The notes: a model not told the origin generated them from the letters alone. DNA of 64,000 nucleotides from JAOUEA01 sp963810915 (GCA_963810915.1 CAWEPH010000004.1:186001-250000), one strand, 5' to 3'. Positions 54,012 through 63,487 are shown, counted from the first letter of the stretch. Numbers and translations are program-made.

Positions 54012-54224
54012 ATGACGGACAGCATCTACCGGGTGACCGAGGTGATCGGCACGAGCACGGAGTCCTGGGAGGACGCCACGCGCAAGGCGGTCGAGACGGC
54101 CGCGGCCTCGCTCCGGGACCTCCGGATCGGCGAGGTCGTCAAGCTCGACGTGACGATCGACGAGGGCAGGGTGACGCACTTCCGCTCGCGCGTGAACATC
54201 TCGTTCAAGTACGAAGCCGACTGA
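54012..54224 (+). CDS. Dodecin-family flavin-binding protein
   Basis: A 70-residue dodecin. The family pattern YRVTEVIGTSTESWEDATRK, then VETAAASLRDLRIGEV and SRVNISFKYEAD covers the whole length. Dodecins form dodecameric spheres that store riboflavin or FMN and protect from flavin photochemistry. The Trp of ESWEDA is the flavin-stacking residue. ATG 54012 has TAGGAGGAGG upstream. It precedes a membrane gene by 82 bases. Confidence 0.95.
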   Translation: MTDSIYRVTEVIGTSTESWEDATRKAVETAAASLRDLRIGEVVKLDVTIDEGRVTHFRSRVNISFKYEAD

Positions 54225-54306
54225 CGCCGAGGCGTGACCTGAGCGCCGCCCCTTCCCGGTACCACCGGGTGATGTGCGAGACTCATCAGGCCATGAAGGG
54301 GGTCCC

Positions 54307-54783
54307 TTGAGCGCCTGGGTGTTGCTCGGGCACGTGGCGGTCGCCTTCTGGTTCGTCGCAGGCTTGGTCGGGCGCGACGTCACGCTCGCGATGGCGCGCC
54401 GGAGCGACCGGATCGACGTGGTGAGCGCGTTGGCGGCACTCGCGGGGCGCTTCGACCGCTGGATGGTGATCCCGGGATCGATGGCGGTGCTGGTCCTCGG
54501 CATCCTCACCGCCTGGGCCCGCGGGGTGAGCTTCACCGCGACCGAGAGCCGTTGGCTCCCGCTCGCGCTCCTCCTCTTCCTTTCCATGATCCCTCTGGTG
54601 CCGCTCGTCTTCGTGCCCAGGGGGAAGGTCTTCGACGCCGCGCTCGCTCAGGCCCAGGAGGTCGGCGCCGTCACGCCAGAACTCACGTCCGCCTTCGCGG
54701 ACCGAGCGGTCCTGGGCGCCCGGATGTACGAGCGCATCGCCGTGTCGCTGATCATCGTGCTGATGGTCGTGAAGCCGTTCTGA
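54307..54783 (+). CDS. Four-helix membrane protein (DUF2269-like)
   Basis: A 158-residue integral membrane protein with four helices. The pattern LLGHVAVAFWFVAGLVGRDV, VIPGSMAVLVLGILTAW and a C-terminal IAVSLIIVLMVVKPF resembles DUF2269-type proteins, with GRDV and VPRGKVF loops. No function is known. TTG 54307 follows AAGGGGG. Confidence 0.6.
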   Translation: MSAWVLLGHVAVAFWFVAGLVGRDVTLAMARRSDRIDVVSALAALAGRFDRWMVIPGSMAVLVLGILTAWARGVSFTATESRWLPLALLLFLSMIPLVPLVFVPRGKVFDAALAQAQEVGAVTPELTSAFADRAVLGARMYERIAVSLIIVLMVVKPF

Positions 54784-54846
54784 GTCGCAGCAGCCCAACG
54801 GTCGTTCGAACAGCACGTGACGTTCGATCGTGCCCGGCGACGGAGC

Positions 54847-57663
54847 TCATCGCTGGTCCGGCTTGGTCGCGGCGAGCTCGTCGCGGCCGGATACGCCGAG
54901 CTTGCGGTAGATGTGCGCGAGGTGCGACTCGATCGTACGCGGGCTGAGGTGCAGGTCATCGGCCATCTGCCGCACGCTCAACCCTCGGCGTGCGAGCGCC
55001 GCGACCTCGCGCTCACGAGCCGTCAACGCGCCGATCGTTTGCGCCGCTCGGCGGCCTCCTCCTCCCTCCGCCCGGAGCGCGCCCGCGACCCGGGCCTCGA
55101 GGGCATCAGCCGGGAAGGATGCGTACCGACGACCGGCGCGGGTCCATGCCGCGATCCGCTCTTCGCCTCCGAGCACGTGGCCCAGTCGTTCGGCGGCCCG
55201 AGCTTCGATCAGTCCGGCCCCGAGACCGGCGGCCGCGTCCTGGGCGCCTCGCAACATCGCCTCCGCTTCCGCGGCCCGTGAGCGCGCGTGGGCGAGCAGG
55301 CCTCGGGCGTAGCGGCGCCCCACGTCCGAGAGCGGATCGCCCGCCCGGTCGGCGGCCTCGTTCAAGGCGTCCAGGTCGTTCGCAGCGCGTTCGAGCTCGC
55401 CGATCGCGATCCGCACCTCGACGAGATCGGGGAGCATCTGTGCGAGGACCGGCCAGGCGCCCATCGATCCCGCTCGGTCGCACGCGCGCGCCATCAGCGC
55501 GGCCGCCCCGTCGAGATCGCCCACGAACCAGCGGACCCATCCGGCCGCCCAACGGTGGTTGGCCGAGAAGATGTAGAACTCGCGGTCGCCGTAGATGCGG
55601 TCGGCGAGGCGGACGAGCGGGCCGGCTTCCCTCTGACGTCCCATCCCGGCGAGCAGGGCGCCGGCCAGCGTGAGGGTCCAGGCCGAGTGGATCGACGGGG
55701 ACACGGGGTGCATGGCCTGGATCGCTCGGCAGTCGGAGAGGGCCTGCGCCCAGCGTCCGAGGTGCCAGTTCAGGCGCGCTCGCGATAAGTACGCGACGTC
55801 GCTGGGGTTCGGTTCGACGAGCAGCGTGTCGAGCTCCGCCCGCGCTTCCATCAGCCTGCCGCCGTTCATGAGCGAGTCCGCCAATGCCCCCACATGCCAG
55901 CCGATCTGATCCGGCTGGGACGACGTCCGCGCGGTCTCCAAGGCCCGCCGGCTGGCGGTCTCAGCCTCGTCCGCACGGCCGACGAGCCCCAGCGCGTGCG
56001 CGTGCGCACCGCGCGCGTGCATCGCGGTGATGGTGTCACCTCCGCGCTCCGCGAGACGGATCGCCTCCCCGCTCCCTTCGATCTGGGCGCGGAGATCCCC
56101 ACCCTCCCCCTTGATCCACGCCAGCTCGTTCAAGACCTTGGGGAACTCGTCGTCGAGGCCGCCCGCGGCGATCAGTCGCACCGCCTCGTCGGCCGCCTCG
56201 GCGGCGGCGTCCAGGTCGCCCGCGCCCGTGGCGAGGAAGGAGGCGAGCTGCCGCTTCAGTGCGGCGAGCTCGCGCGGGTCCGCGTGCAGGAGTGGTTCCA
56301 ACGCGACGAGCGCCGGGATGCCGACCGTATGGTCGGAGGCCACGCCGGCCTGCCACGCGATCTCGCGGAGGAGGTCGATCCGTTCCGCACCGCCGTCTGG
56401 GTCGTCGGGGTCCAGGAGTCTGAGCGCCGCTTGGAGGTGGACGAGTGCCTCACGATGCGAGCCGTTCACTTCGTCATGGCGCGCGGCCTCGCGCAACAAC
56501 GCCACCGCGTCCGCGTCGCCGGGCAGCGCCCCGCGCGCCACGTGGTAGGCCCGGACGTCGATCGGTTCGTGGAGTGACCGCTTCGCCACCGCGGCATGCA
56601 GGCGGCGGCGGGTGGCGGCCCCGATCGCGTCGTACGTCGCCTCCTGGACCAGCGGGTGCACGAAGTCGTAGCGGACGACCCCGTCCTCCATGCGGGTCGT
56701 GAGCAGTCCACCACGAACGAGGTCGTCCAGCCGCTGCTCGTCCTCAGGTACCTCGACGAGCGCCGCGATGGTCTCGAGGGCGAACGAGTGCCCGAGCACC
56801 GCGGCGAGTTCCAGAACCTCGCGCTCCTCCGCTCCGAGCGGACCGGCCAAGCGGCCCGCGCGCTGCTTCACCCCGACCGGCACCTCGCGCGAGGCCGGAT
56901 CGTCGTCGAGCTCCTCGATCAGCGCGACCGTGAGGAGCGGATTGCCCCGGGCGCGCTCCCAGAGCCAGTCGGCCAGCTCGGCCTCGAGGCGTCCGGGCGG
57001 CATCGCACCCTCGATGAGGTCATCGATCTCGCCACGGCTGAGCGGGCGGAGCGAGAGTCCCTGGGCGAGCTCGTCCTTCAGCAACGCGTCGAACAGCGCC
57101 GTCAGCTCGGGATCCGTCGCCAGGGCCTCGGTGCGCGCGGACGCCACCAGCAGGACGGGAGCCTGCGGCGGGTTGCGCGCCAGGTAGTCCAGCGCCTCGC
57201 GCGTGGACGGGTCCGCCTGGTGCACGTCGTCGAGGGCGGCCACCAGCGGCCCGTCTTCGGCGAGCGATTCGAGGGCCGCAGCGAAGGCGTCGAGCATGGC
57301 GATCCGCCCGAACGTCCCGTCCGCCCCGGAACCCGGCCCCATGGCGGGTGCGACGCCGACGAGGGGTCGACCTCGCCCCTCAGCGAGGCGAGTCAACCGC
57401 TCGGGCATCAGCCGCCGCAGCCCCGGATCCAGCGTCTCCACCAAGAGTGAGAAGGGAACCGCGCGCCCTCGGGCGGACCCGCGTCCAAGCAGGAACCCCG
57501 TGCGGGAGGGAAGGGCCGCCCCGAACTCGGTGAGCAGCCGGGTCTTCCCGACCCCCGCGTCGCCCGTCACCACGACGACGCCCGCCCCGCTCTTCGTGCG
57601 TCGGAGCGCGTTCCCGAGCGTCGCGAGCTCGTCATCCCGGCCGACCAGCGGGGTCGTGGGCAT
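54847..57663 (-). CDS. LuxR-family large ATP-binding regulator (LAL/MalT-like)
   Basis: A 938-residue regulator. The N-terminal Walker A is VVTGDAGVGKTRLL (about residue 28) after MPTTPLVGRDDELATL. Then come AAA-type subdomains (VAALDDVHQAD Walker B), a long TPR-like helical region, and a C-terminal LuxR helix-turn-helix (LTAREREVAALARRGLSVRQ, then LSPRTIESHLAHIYRKLGV). Ligand-activated ATP-dependent activators of this type control sugar, antibiotic or virulence genes in actinobacteria. ATG 57663 is used because conserved sequence begins right there; a longer frame upstream is Arg-rich and unlikely. The divergent gene at 57812 is a possible target. Confidence 0.85.
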   Translation of the reverse strand: MPTTPLVGRDDELATLGNALRRTKSGAGVVVVTGDAGVGKTRLLTEFGAALPSRTGFLLGRGSARGRAVPFSLLVETLDPGLRRLMPERLTRLAEGRGRPLVGVAPAMGPGSGADGTFGRIAMLDAFAAALESLAEDGPLVAALDDVHQADPSTREALDYLARNPPQAPVLLVASARTEALATDPELTALFDALLKDELAQGLSLRPLSRGEIDDLIEGAMPPGRLEAELADWLWERARGNPLLTVALIEELDDDPASREVPVGVKQRAGRLAGPLGAEEREVLELAAVLGHSFALETIAALVEVPEDEQRLDDLVRGGLLTTRMEDGVVRYDFVHPLVQEATYDAIGAATRRRLHAAVAKRSLHEPIDVRAYHVARGALPGDADAVALLREAARHDEVNGSHREALVHLQAALRLLDPDDPDGGAERIDLLREIAWQAGVASDHTVGIPALVALEPLLHADPRELAALKRQLASFLATGAGDLDAAAEAADEAVRLIAAGGLDDEFPKVLNELAWIKGEGGDLRAQIEGSGEAIRLAERGGDTITAMHARGAHAHALGLVGRADEAETASRRALETARTSSQPDQIGWHVGALADSLMNGGRLMEARAELDTLLVEPNPSDVAYLSRARLNWHLGRWAQALSDCRAIQAMHPVSPSIHSAWTLTLAGALLAGMGRQREAGPLVRLADRIYGDREFYIFSANHRWAAGWVRWFVGDLDGAAALMARACDRAGSMGAWPVLAQMLPDLVEVRIAIGELERAANDLDALNEAADRAGDPLSDVGRRYARGLLAHARSRAAEAEAMLRGAQDAAAGLGAGLIEARAAERLGHVLGGEERIAAWTRAGRRYASFPADALEARVAGALRAEGGGGRRAAQTIGALTAREREVAALARRGLSVRQMADDLHLSPRTIESHLAHIYRKLGVSGRDELAATKPDQR

Positions 57664-57811
57664 GGGCGATTGTAGGCGCGCGACCGCACGACGTGACCGA
57701 CCTCCGCCGGTTCCGTACCCGGTTCCGTACCCATCACGGATGGCGTCGATATCCAGATGCGTGAGTCTGGCGCTGAGGCCGCGATGGTCGCGGCGGGAAG
57801 GAGGGAACCCG

Positions 57812-58081
57812 ATGGGCGTCCTGGTGCAGATGCGCGTGGCCGCGTCGGATGTCGAGCGGTTCGTTGCCACCGCGAAGCGCTTCGAGCCGCGGTTCGCCGA
57901 GCTGGGGGCGGAGCGGCAGTCCATCTACCAGGTGGACGGCTCGGACGAGGTCAGCCTGTTCGCCGAGTGGGCGTCGCACGACGCGATGCACGCAGCCACC
58001 GAAGCGCTCGGAGAGCGGTTCAACGACGAGGCCGGCACGCAAGGCCTCATCTGGGAGACGCGGATCTGGCGCCGGCGCTGA
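57812..58081 (+). CDS. ABM-like small protein
   Basis: An 89-residue alpha-beta protein similar to antibiotic-biosynthesis-monooxygenase (ABM) or ferredoxin-like dimeric barrel domains: VLVQMRVAASDVERFVATAKRF, SIYQVDGSDEVSLFAEW and WETRIWRRR. Such domains can be heme-degrading or quinone-forming enzymes, but no key residue is diagnostic. ATG 57812 follows GGAAGGAGGG. It is 42 bases before the tautomerase-like gene and likely in the same transcript. Confidence 0.6.
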   Translation: MGVLVQMRVAASDVERFVATAKRFEPRFAELGAERQSIYQVDGSDEVSLFAEWASHDAMHAATEALGERFNDEAGTQGLIWETRIWRRR

Positions 58082-58122
58082 GCGCCTCGCGGGCCGCAAC
58101 GATGCGAAGGAAGGGGAGCGAG

Positions 58123-58347
58123 ATGCCACTGATCAACGTGAAGGTCATCGAGGGCGTGTTCACCGACACGCAGAAGCACGACATGGTCGAGCGCCTCACG
58201 GACGCGATGGTCTCGATCGAGGGCGAGAACATGCGCGGAGTCACCTGGTGCGTGGTGGAGGAGGTGCACGGCGGCGATTGGGGGATCGGCGGCACCCCGC
58301 TCACGGCCGCCGACGTCAAGGCGCGCGCCGCGGGCACCGCCGGCTGA
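58123..58347 (+). CDS. 4-oxalocrotonate tautomerase-like protein
   Basis: A 74-residue protein with Pro at position 2 (PLINVKVIEGVF), which becomes the N-terminal catalytic base after Met removal as in 4-oxalocrotonate tautomerase. VTDA helix regions and VVEEVHGGDWGIGG follow. Small tautomerases act in aromatic degradation; no ring-cleavage gene is adjacent here. ATG 58123 has GGAAGGGGAG upstream. A perfect hairpin after it ends the unit. Confidence 0.8.
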   Translation: MPLINVKVIEGVFTDTQKHDMVERLTDAMVSIEGENMRGVTWCVVEEVHGGDWGIGGTPLTAADVKARAAGTAG

Positions 58348-58363
58348 CCCACTCGGGTGCGCA

Positions 58364-58390
58364 CGAGGCCCGGCCTCCGGCCGGGCCTCG
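58364..58390. terminator. Bidirectional hairpin after the tautomerase gene
   Basis: CGAGGCCCGGCC (58364-58375) pairs perfectly with GGCCGGGCCTCG (58379-58390) around a three-base loop, giving a 12-base-pair stem. It lies between the tautomerase stop (58347) and the convergent zinc-ribbon stop (58411), where a shared terminator fits. Confidence 0.75.
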
Positions 58391-58410
58391 TCGATGCTCA
58401 GGCCGGATGC

Positions 58411-58624
58411 TCAACCACCGCAGGCGCACGCTCCCCCGCAGGCGCAGCCGCCCCCGCTGGTGCGCGTCCGAGGCGCCGCCCGTCGCGAAGAGGGAGAACC
58501 GCCGCCGAACCCGGTCGCCGCCGCACGCGGGGCACCGCAGCGCCGTGTCCACGGTGGCCGTCATGGAACGCCGCTCCTCGAAGGGGTGTTCGCAGGCCAG
58601 GCAGACGTACTCGTAGGTAGGCAT
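58411..58624 (-). CDS. FmdB-type zinc-ribbon protein, one frame change
   Basis: A small zinc-ribbon protein of about 70 residues that begins MPTYEYVCLACEHPF and keeps LRCPACGGDRVRRRFS, the FmdB/CxxC regulatory-like family. At a run of five G near 58457 the frame changes by one base. The alternative frame gives GGGCACGGACACGG followed by TGA, the Gly-Cys-rich tail typical of this family. This is one of the clearest cases of a homopolymer indel in the window. Function of the family is not established; zinc binding by the CxxC pairs is likely. Confidence 0.8.
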
Positions 58625-58694
58625 CGTCCCGTTAACCGTACGTGTTCGCGGCGACACGAGCCAGCCCTCGCAGCGCCGGGGCTATCCTCCCGAT

Positions 58695-59270
58695 GTGGCT
58701 ACCCTCACGGACGACGCCGACAGCGTGCTGGTCGTGATCGACGCCCAGCCCGGGTTCCTGGGCAAGCTCCGGCCCCCGGACGCCGACGCCGTCGTCGACC
58801 GGATCCGCTGGTTGGTGCGCCTCGCCACGCTCCTGGACGTCCCCATCCTGGTGACCGAGGAGCAGCCCGAGCGCAACGGCTCCACGGCGGCCCCGATCGA
58901 CGCCGCCTTGCCCACCGGGGCGTCACGACACACGAAACCGGCGTTCGGGCTGGCCGCGTGCCCCCCGATCGTGGCGGCGTTGGAACGATACGGGCGGCGG
59001 ACCGCGGTGCTGTGCGGGCTGGAGACCGACGTCTGCGTGGCGCAGTCGGCCATCGGCTTGAAGGATGCCGGGTGGAAGGTCGTCGCGGTGGAGGATGCGG
59101 CCGCCTCGCCGGGCCCCGCACATGCACAGGGACTCGCGCGGATGCGTGCGGCCGGCGTAGAGGTGGCCGGGGTCAAGGCGCTGGCCTACGAGTGGCTCCG
59201 TACGGTCGAGCGGACGGAGCGCGTGGAGCGGTTCCTCGAGACCGACGTCCCCATCGGCATCGTCCTGTGA
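58695..59270 (+). CDS. Isochorismatase/nicotinamidase-family hydrolase
   Basis: A 191-residue cysteine hydrolase. The triad is D17 in VVIDAQPGF, the Lys in RHTKPAFG and the nucleophile Cys in GLETDVCVAQSA. Members hydrolyse isochorismate, nicotinamide, ureidoacrylate or similar amides. The sequence here does not point to one of these. GTG 58695 is the start. It stands alone. Confidence 0.85.
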   Translation: MATLTDDADSVLVVIDAQPGFLGKLRPPDADAVVDRIRWLVRLATLLDVPILVTEEQPERNGSTAAPIDAALPTGASRHTKPAFGLAACPPIVAALERYGRRTAVLCGLETDVCVAQSAIGLKDAGWKVVAVEDAAASPGPAHAQGLARMRAAGVEVAGVKALAYEWLRTVERTERVERFLETDVPIGIVL

Positions 59271-59319
59271 GGATGACCGCCGCTCGCGGCGCCCTGCCGG
59301 TTGTGGGACCTGCTCGAGA

Positions 59320-59838
59320 TCAGGCAGGAGCCTCGAGGCTCCGTGGGGTCACGAATCGGCTGATCGCGCCTGCGCCCGGTGCGAGCGACGCCCACGACCC
59401 GTCGGGCACGTCGATGCCCACGAGCGCGCCCGTCGGCAGTTTCTCCGCGACGGCGGCCCGCGCGGGTCCGCCCGGCGCGAGCATCAACGCGAGGTCCTGG
59501 AGGGCGGGGTTGTGACCCACCACCATCACCGAGGTGACGGCGTCATCGATCTGGCGGAGACGTTCGAGCACGACCTCCGCGTCGAACGTGTAGAGGCCGG
59601 GTTCGATCCGCACCTCGAGCTCGGGCCCGAGCGAGGCGACGACCGCCGCGAGCGTCTGGCGTGCCCGCAGCCCCGATGAGCAGAGCACGAGCGCGGGGTT
59701 GATACCCGCGCTCGAGAGGTAGGCGGACATCGCCGCCGCGGCGCGCGCGCCACGAGGGGCGAGCGGGCGGTCCTCGTCGGGGAGCGATGCGTCGTCCCAA
59801 CTCGATTTCGCGTGACGCAGCAGCCAGATGTGTCGCAT
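59320..59838 (-). CDS. SixA-like phosphohistidine phosphatase
   Basis: A 172-residue histidine phosphatase with LLRHAKSSWDD (the catalytic RHA-K pattern), CSSGLRARQTL and VVGHNPALQDL. SixA removes phosphate from phospho-His of two-component proteins. I prefer ATG 59838 over ATG 59847 because GGGAGGAG is eight bases upstream of the former. Convergent with the isochorismatase gene across 49 bases. Confidence 0.85.
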   Translation of the reverse strand: MRHIWLLRHAKSSWDDASLPDEDRPLAPRGARAAAAMSAYLSSAGINPALVLCSSGLRARQTLAAVVASLGPELEVRIEPGLYTFDAEVVLERLRQIDDAVTSVMVVGHNPALQDLALMLAPGGPARAAVAEKLPTGALVGIDVPDGSWASLAPGAGAISRFVTPRSLEAPA

Positions 59839-59925
59839 CAGGTGCATCTCCTCCCGCGGCGGCCCTCATGCTGATAATGCCCTCATGCGTCACCGCCTGC
59901 CCATCCTCGCCGCACGAGACCGGTC

Positions 59926-60354
59926 GTGACGGGACCGCTGCGGATCACCCGGTCGGTGGTCGTTCCGGAGGGGGAGCTCCGCTGGCGATTCAGTCGCTCC
60001 TCCGGTCCCGGCGGTCAGTCCGTCAACACCGCGGATTCTCGCGTGGAGCTCAGCCTGAACGTGGCGACCACGACAGCGCTCGGTCCCACGCAACGCACGC
60101 GGGCGCTCTCACGGCTCGCCGATCGTCTGGTCGACGGGGTGCTCACCGTGACCGCCTCAGAACACCGCTCGCAACTCCGGAACCGCGAGGCGGCCTCCGA
60201 GCGCCTCGCCGCACTCCTGCGGGCCGCGATCGCACCGCCTCCACCTGCGCGCAAGCCGACGAAGGCAACGCGCGCGGCCACCGAGCGACGCTTGGCAGCC
60301 AAGCGCCGCCGTGCCCGTACGAAGCGCCTGCGTCGCTCCGACGACGAAGACTGA
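59926..60354 (+). CDS. arfB: Ribosome-rescue peptidyl-tRNA hydrolase (ArfB-like)
   Basis: A 142-residue single-domain release-factor-like protein with the GGQ motif in SGPGGQSVNTADSRVEL and a basic Lys/Arg-rich C-terminal tail that would bind the empty mRNA channel. It frees ribosomes stalled at the 3' end of messages. GTG 59926 is the start. It is transcribed toward the convergent metalloprotease gene. Confidence 0.9.
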   Translation: MTGPLRITRSVVVPEGELRWRFSRSSGPGGQSVNTADSRVELSLNVATTTALGPTQRTRALSRLADRLVDGVLTVTASEHRSQLRNREAASERLAALLRAAIAPPPPARKPTKATRAATERRLAAKRRRARTKRLRRSDDED

Positions 60355-60407
60355 GCCCGCCGAGCCACCCGGCTGCCCGAAGGACCCTAGGGCGGCCGGC
60401 GGCCCGA

Positions 60408-62375
60408 TCAGGCCAGGACGGCGACCCCGTCGATCGAGAACGAGGGGTGCCCGCGAGAGCCCACGTTCACGAGACGGATCGTGTGCGCGCCCGTGCGGGT
60501 CCAGCTCAGCCGGAAGGTGACCTGTCGGTAGCCGTTGCGACGCGCGCGCTGGGAAAACGTCCCGCCGCGATGTCCGTCGACGACGACCCGCACCGATCCG
60601 AATCGCGGGCCGACGCGAGCCAGGACGGCGACGGCCCTCCCGGACACGTGGAGCACCGCGGTGGCCCTCGCGCGCGTCGTGAGCCGGTACGTGTTGCCGA
60701 GCGCCTGGCGGTCGTGACGCTTCGACCAACGGCCCTCGTAGGAGAGGCGCTTGTCGGCGAGCGTCGAGAGCGAGATCGCCGGGGCCGCGGTCCAGGCACT
60801 GGCGTTGCCCCACCCGTCGAGCGCCCGCACCTCCACGGCATAGGTGTGCCCGGGCGCCGCCGCGATCGTCGTGGAGGTCGACATGTCGTCGGTCGCGAGC
60901 GTCGACCACGCGCCGCCGTCGGTCGACGTCCGGACGTCGTAACCGTTCACCGAGTCCGCGGCATCCTTGGCGGCCCAGACGACGCGCACCGACGCAGGCT
61001 TCCCTCGCTTCGGGAGCTGCTGCGGCGAGGCGAACGAGATCCGCGGGGCCATCGTGAAGGTGGGTGGGGTGGCGTCGGGCGGCTTGGCCACCGTCACGGT
61101 GGCTCCGCTCGGCTTCAGGTCGTCCACGCGGATCGCCCAGTTCGTGGCGGGATCCACCCAGGCGTGGCCGGGGCGCAGGACGGCGTTCGTGACGTCGCCG
61201 TCGGCGGGCGTCATGTCGAGGAAGTCCGAACCACCGTTGCTCACGTCGGGTAGGTGCAACAGCACACCGGTCGTCGCACCGGCCGGGAGCCAGGAGTCGA
61301 TCCCGCTCGCCCGTCGATACTCGATCCAGATGTCGTGTGGCGTTCCCGGCAATCGCAGCCCCTGGATCGCCTCGGTTCGTTGTTCCAACGGCGCGATCAG
61401 ATAGGTCCCGCCTCCGCTGTCGGCGGTCTGCTTGCGGCCCTGCATCCAGCCCAGTCGGTTGGCCTGCGATGCATTGAACCGACCTACACCACCCCAGAAC
61501 GATCCACCCATCGCGTCGAACGGATCGCCGTACTCGCTGAGCGTGCAGGACGTCGACCAGGGCACAGCCGTGCTCGCCTGGGTGCAGGCGACCGAGTGCG
61601 CGTGATACAGCCCGAGGTTGTGGCCGAGCTCGTGCACGGTTACGCGCGTGTCGAGGTAGCCGTTGATCCAGACCTGACCCCACCCGACGCCCGCCATACC
61701 GGCGAACCCGCAGTCAGACGTGTACGGGAAGTAGACGAGCAGGTGGTCGTACGTGCCCAGGTTCCATCCGGCGCTCGTCGCCGCCGACTGAGCGTTCGAC
61801 ATGATGCTGCCGGTCGCACAGCCGCTGGGCGTCGGGATCGTGAGCCAGTTCGTGGCGGATGCGGTCATCCGTACCTGGCCGTAGGAGGCGTCGTCGTACC
61901 AGGCGTCGTTCACGTCCTTGAGCTGGTGGACGGCCGACGTCGGTGTCACCGAGTCGGGTGCCGTCCAGTCGACGAGGATCGCGAGCACCGAGTGGGTGAC
62001 GGGCGCCAGTCGCGCGGCGGCGGGCGCAGCCGTGCTCTGGGTGGCGGCGCCCGCGACCGGTACGACCGAGTCCGCGTCCAGTCGGGAGCCGCTCAGGGTG
62101 CCGTCGACCTCGACGCGCGTGCCTGAGGGGAAGTTCGGGGGATCGCCGCCGCGTTGCAGCAGGTACGACGTGCCGCCGGCGACGACGTAGTGATCCGTGC
62201 GGCCCCAGTCGTATCCGTCCACGGCCACGGCACGGTAGGTGCCCGTGAGATGCACACGACGGGGTCCCGCGGAGGCTTCCTGCACGCCGGCGAGCAGCAG
62301 GACGAGCACCGCGCAGACGGCGGCGACGGTCGTTGGTGGGCGCACGCGCGTGCGGCGCAGGGGGGACGCTCCCAC
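60408..62375 (-). CDS. Secreted metzincin-type metalloprotease (M11-like) with beta-rich C-terminus
   Basis: A 655-residue exported zinc peptidase. After the signal (TVAAVCAVLVLLLAGVQEASA) a catalytic domain carries HELGHNLGLYHAHS (zinc HExxHxxGxxH) and the Met-turn in DAMGGS, preceded by DYDHLLVYFPYTSDCGF-like sequence of gametolysin-type M11 peptidases. A fibronectin-III-like domain (ASVRVVWAAKDAADSV) follows. The end is a beta module with VRVVVDGHRGGTF and AHTIRLVNVGS, like the C-terminal modules of the GH25 muramidase. GTG 62375 follows GAGAGAGG with five bases spacing; TTG 62405 is another option. Confidence 0.8.
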   Translation of the reverse strand: MGASPLRRTRVRPPTTVAAVCAVLVLLLAGVQEASAGPRRVHLTGTYRAVAVDGYDWGRTDHYVVAGGTSYLLQRGGDPPNFPSGTRVEVDGTLSGSRLDADSVVPVAGAATQSTAAPAAARLAPVTHSVLAILVDWTAPDSVTPTSAVHQLKDVNDAWYDDASYGQVRMTASATNWLTIPTPSGCATGSIMSNAQSAATSAGWNLGTYDHLLVYFPYTSDCGFAGMAGVGWGQVWINGYLDTRVTVHELGHNLGLYHAHSVACTQASTAVPWSTSCTLSEYGDPFDAMGGSFWGGVGRFNASQANRLGWMQGRKQTADSGGGTYLIAPLEQRTEAIQGLRLPGTPHDIWIEYRRASGIDSWLPAGATTGVLLHLPDVSNGGSDFLDMTPADGDVTNAVLRPGHAWVDPATNWAIRVDDLKPSGATVTVAKPPDATPPTFTMAPRISFASPQQLPKRGKPASVRVVWAAKDAADSVNGYDVRTSTDGGAWSTLATDDMSTSTTIAAAPGHTYAVEVRALDGWGNASAWTAAPAISLSTLADKRLSYEGRWSKRHDRQALGNTYRLTTRARATAVLHVSGRAVAVLARVGPRFGSVRVVVDGHRGGTFSQRARRNGYRQVTFRLSWTRTGAHTIRLVNVGSRGHPSFSIDGVAVLA

Positions 62376-62521
62376 GATCACCTCTCTCCCAGAGTGTGTC
62401 GACAATCCGCGCCCGATTCCTTAGCGGCGCGTCAGGCGGGATCCCGATCCCCATCCGCGGGATGGAGGCCGCCGACGATGTGGGCACGCGACGCCCCGAC
62501 CTCGGCGCCTAGACTCCGGGC

Positions 62522-63487
62522 ATGTCGACATCGACCGATGAGAACGAGCTGCTCGTGCTCGGGCGGTCCGAACTCGAGAACCTCGAGATCACGTGGAACG
62601 AGGTCGTGGACGTGCTCGACGACGCGTTCGGCCAGAAGGCGGCGGGCCTCGTGCAGAACCCGCCCAAGCCCGCGGTGCGACCCAGACCGGACGCGTTCAT
62701 CAACGCGATGCCCGCGTACCTGGGCGGCTCTGATCGGGTGGGGATCAAGTGGGTCGCGGGCTTCGAGGGTAACCGGGCGAAGGGTCTCCCCTACATCTAC
62801 GGGGTCTTCCTCCTCAGCGACGCCGAGACGGGACGGCCCCAGGCCCTGATCGACGGCGGCTGGATCACCGAGATGCGGACCGCCGGCGCCTCGGGCGTCG
62901 TCATGCGGCACATCGTTGACCAGCCGCGGCGGCTCGCGATCGTCGGCGCGGGTGTCCAGGGCCTTCGCCACCTCGATCTCTTGCTCGAGATGCGACCGGG
63001 TATCGAGGAGGTGCGCGTGTTCGACGCACGTGCCGGGGCGTCGGCACGCATGCTGGCGCGTGTCGGCGACAGGAACGTGGTCGTCGCCGATACGCCGGGT
63101 GATGCGCTCGATGGCGCCGACCTCGTGATGACCGCCGTCACCGTGCCGCTCGATCCTCGCCTCGATGCGGGGGCCACCCATCCCGATGCGGTCCTGTTGC
63201 CGATCGACTACGACGATGCGCTCGGAGCGCCGGCCGCGAACGGCTCCGCCCTGTTCGTCGTGGACGACCTCGGGCAATACGCGTCGGTGTCGGATCTGCA
63301 CTTCACGGGGTTCCGCGAGCCCGACGGGGAACTCGCGCAGGTGGTGAGCGGCGCCCTGCCGGTGCCGAGCAGCGGGCGACGGGTGTTCCTGAACATGGGG
63401 ATCGCGATGGACGACGTTGCGCTCGGAGCCCTGTGCCACGAGCGTGCGCGCGAGCGCGGGATCGGGAGGATCGTCCGGTTCCCCTGA
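62522..63487 (+). CDS. Ornithine cyclodeaminase/mu-crystallin-family protein
   Basis: A 321-residue Rossmann enzyme of the ornithine-cyclodeaminase group. RVGIKWVAGFEGN and TGRPQALIDGGWITEMRT form the substrate half, and AIVGAGVQGLRHLDLL the NAD(H) loop, with DLVMTAVTVPL and DDLGQYA further on. Members act on ornithine, alanine, ketimines or other imines; the exact substrate cannot be told. ATG 62522 is the start. Upstream lies the divergent metalloprotease gene, so the 146 bases between hold both promoters. Confidence 0.8.
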   Translation: MSTSTDENELLVLGRSELENLEITWNEVVDVLDDAFGQKAAGLVQNPPKPAVRPRPDAFINAMPAYLGGSDRVGIKWVAGFEGNRAKGLPYIYGVFLLSDAETGRPQALIDGGWITEMRTAGASGVVMRHIVDQPRRLAIVGAGVQGLRHLDLLLEMRPGIEEVRVFDARAGASARMLARVGDRNVVVADTPGDALDGADLVMTAVTVPLDPRLDAGATHPDAVLLPIDYDDALGAPAANGSALFVVDDLGQYASVSDLHFTGFREPDGELAQVVSGALPVPSSGRRVFLNMGIAMDDVALGALCHERARERGIGRIVRFP

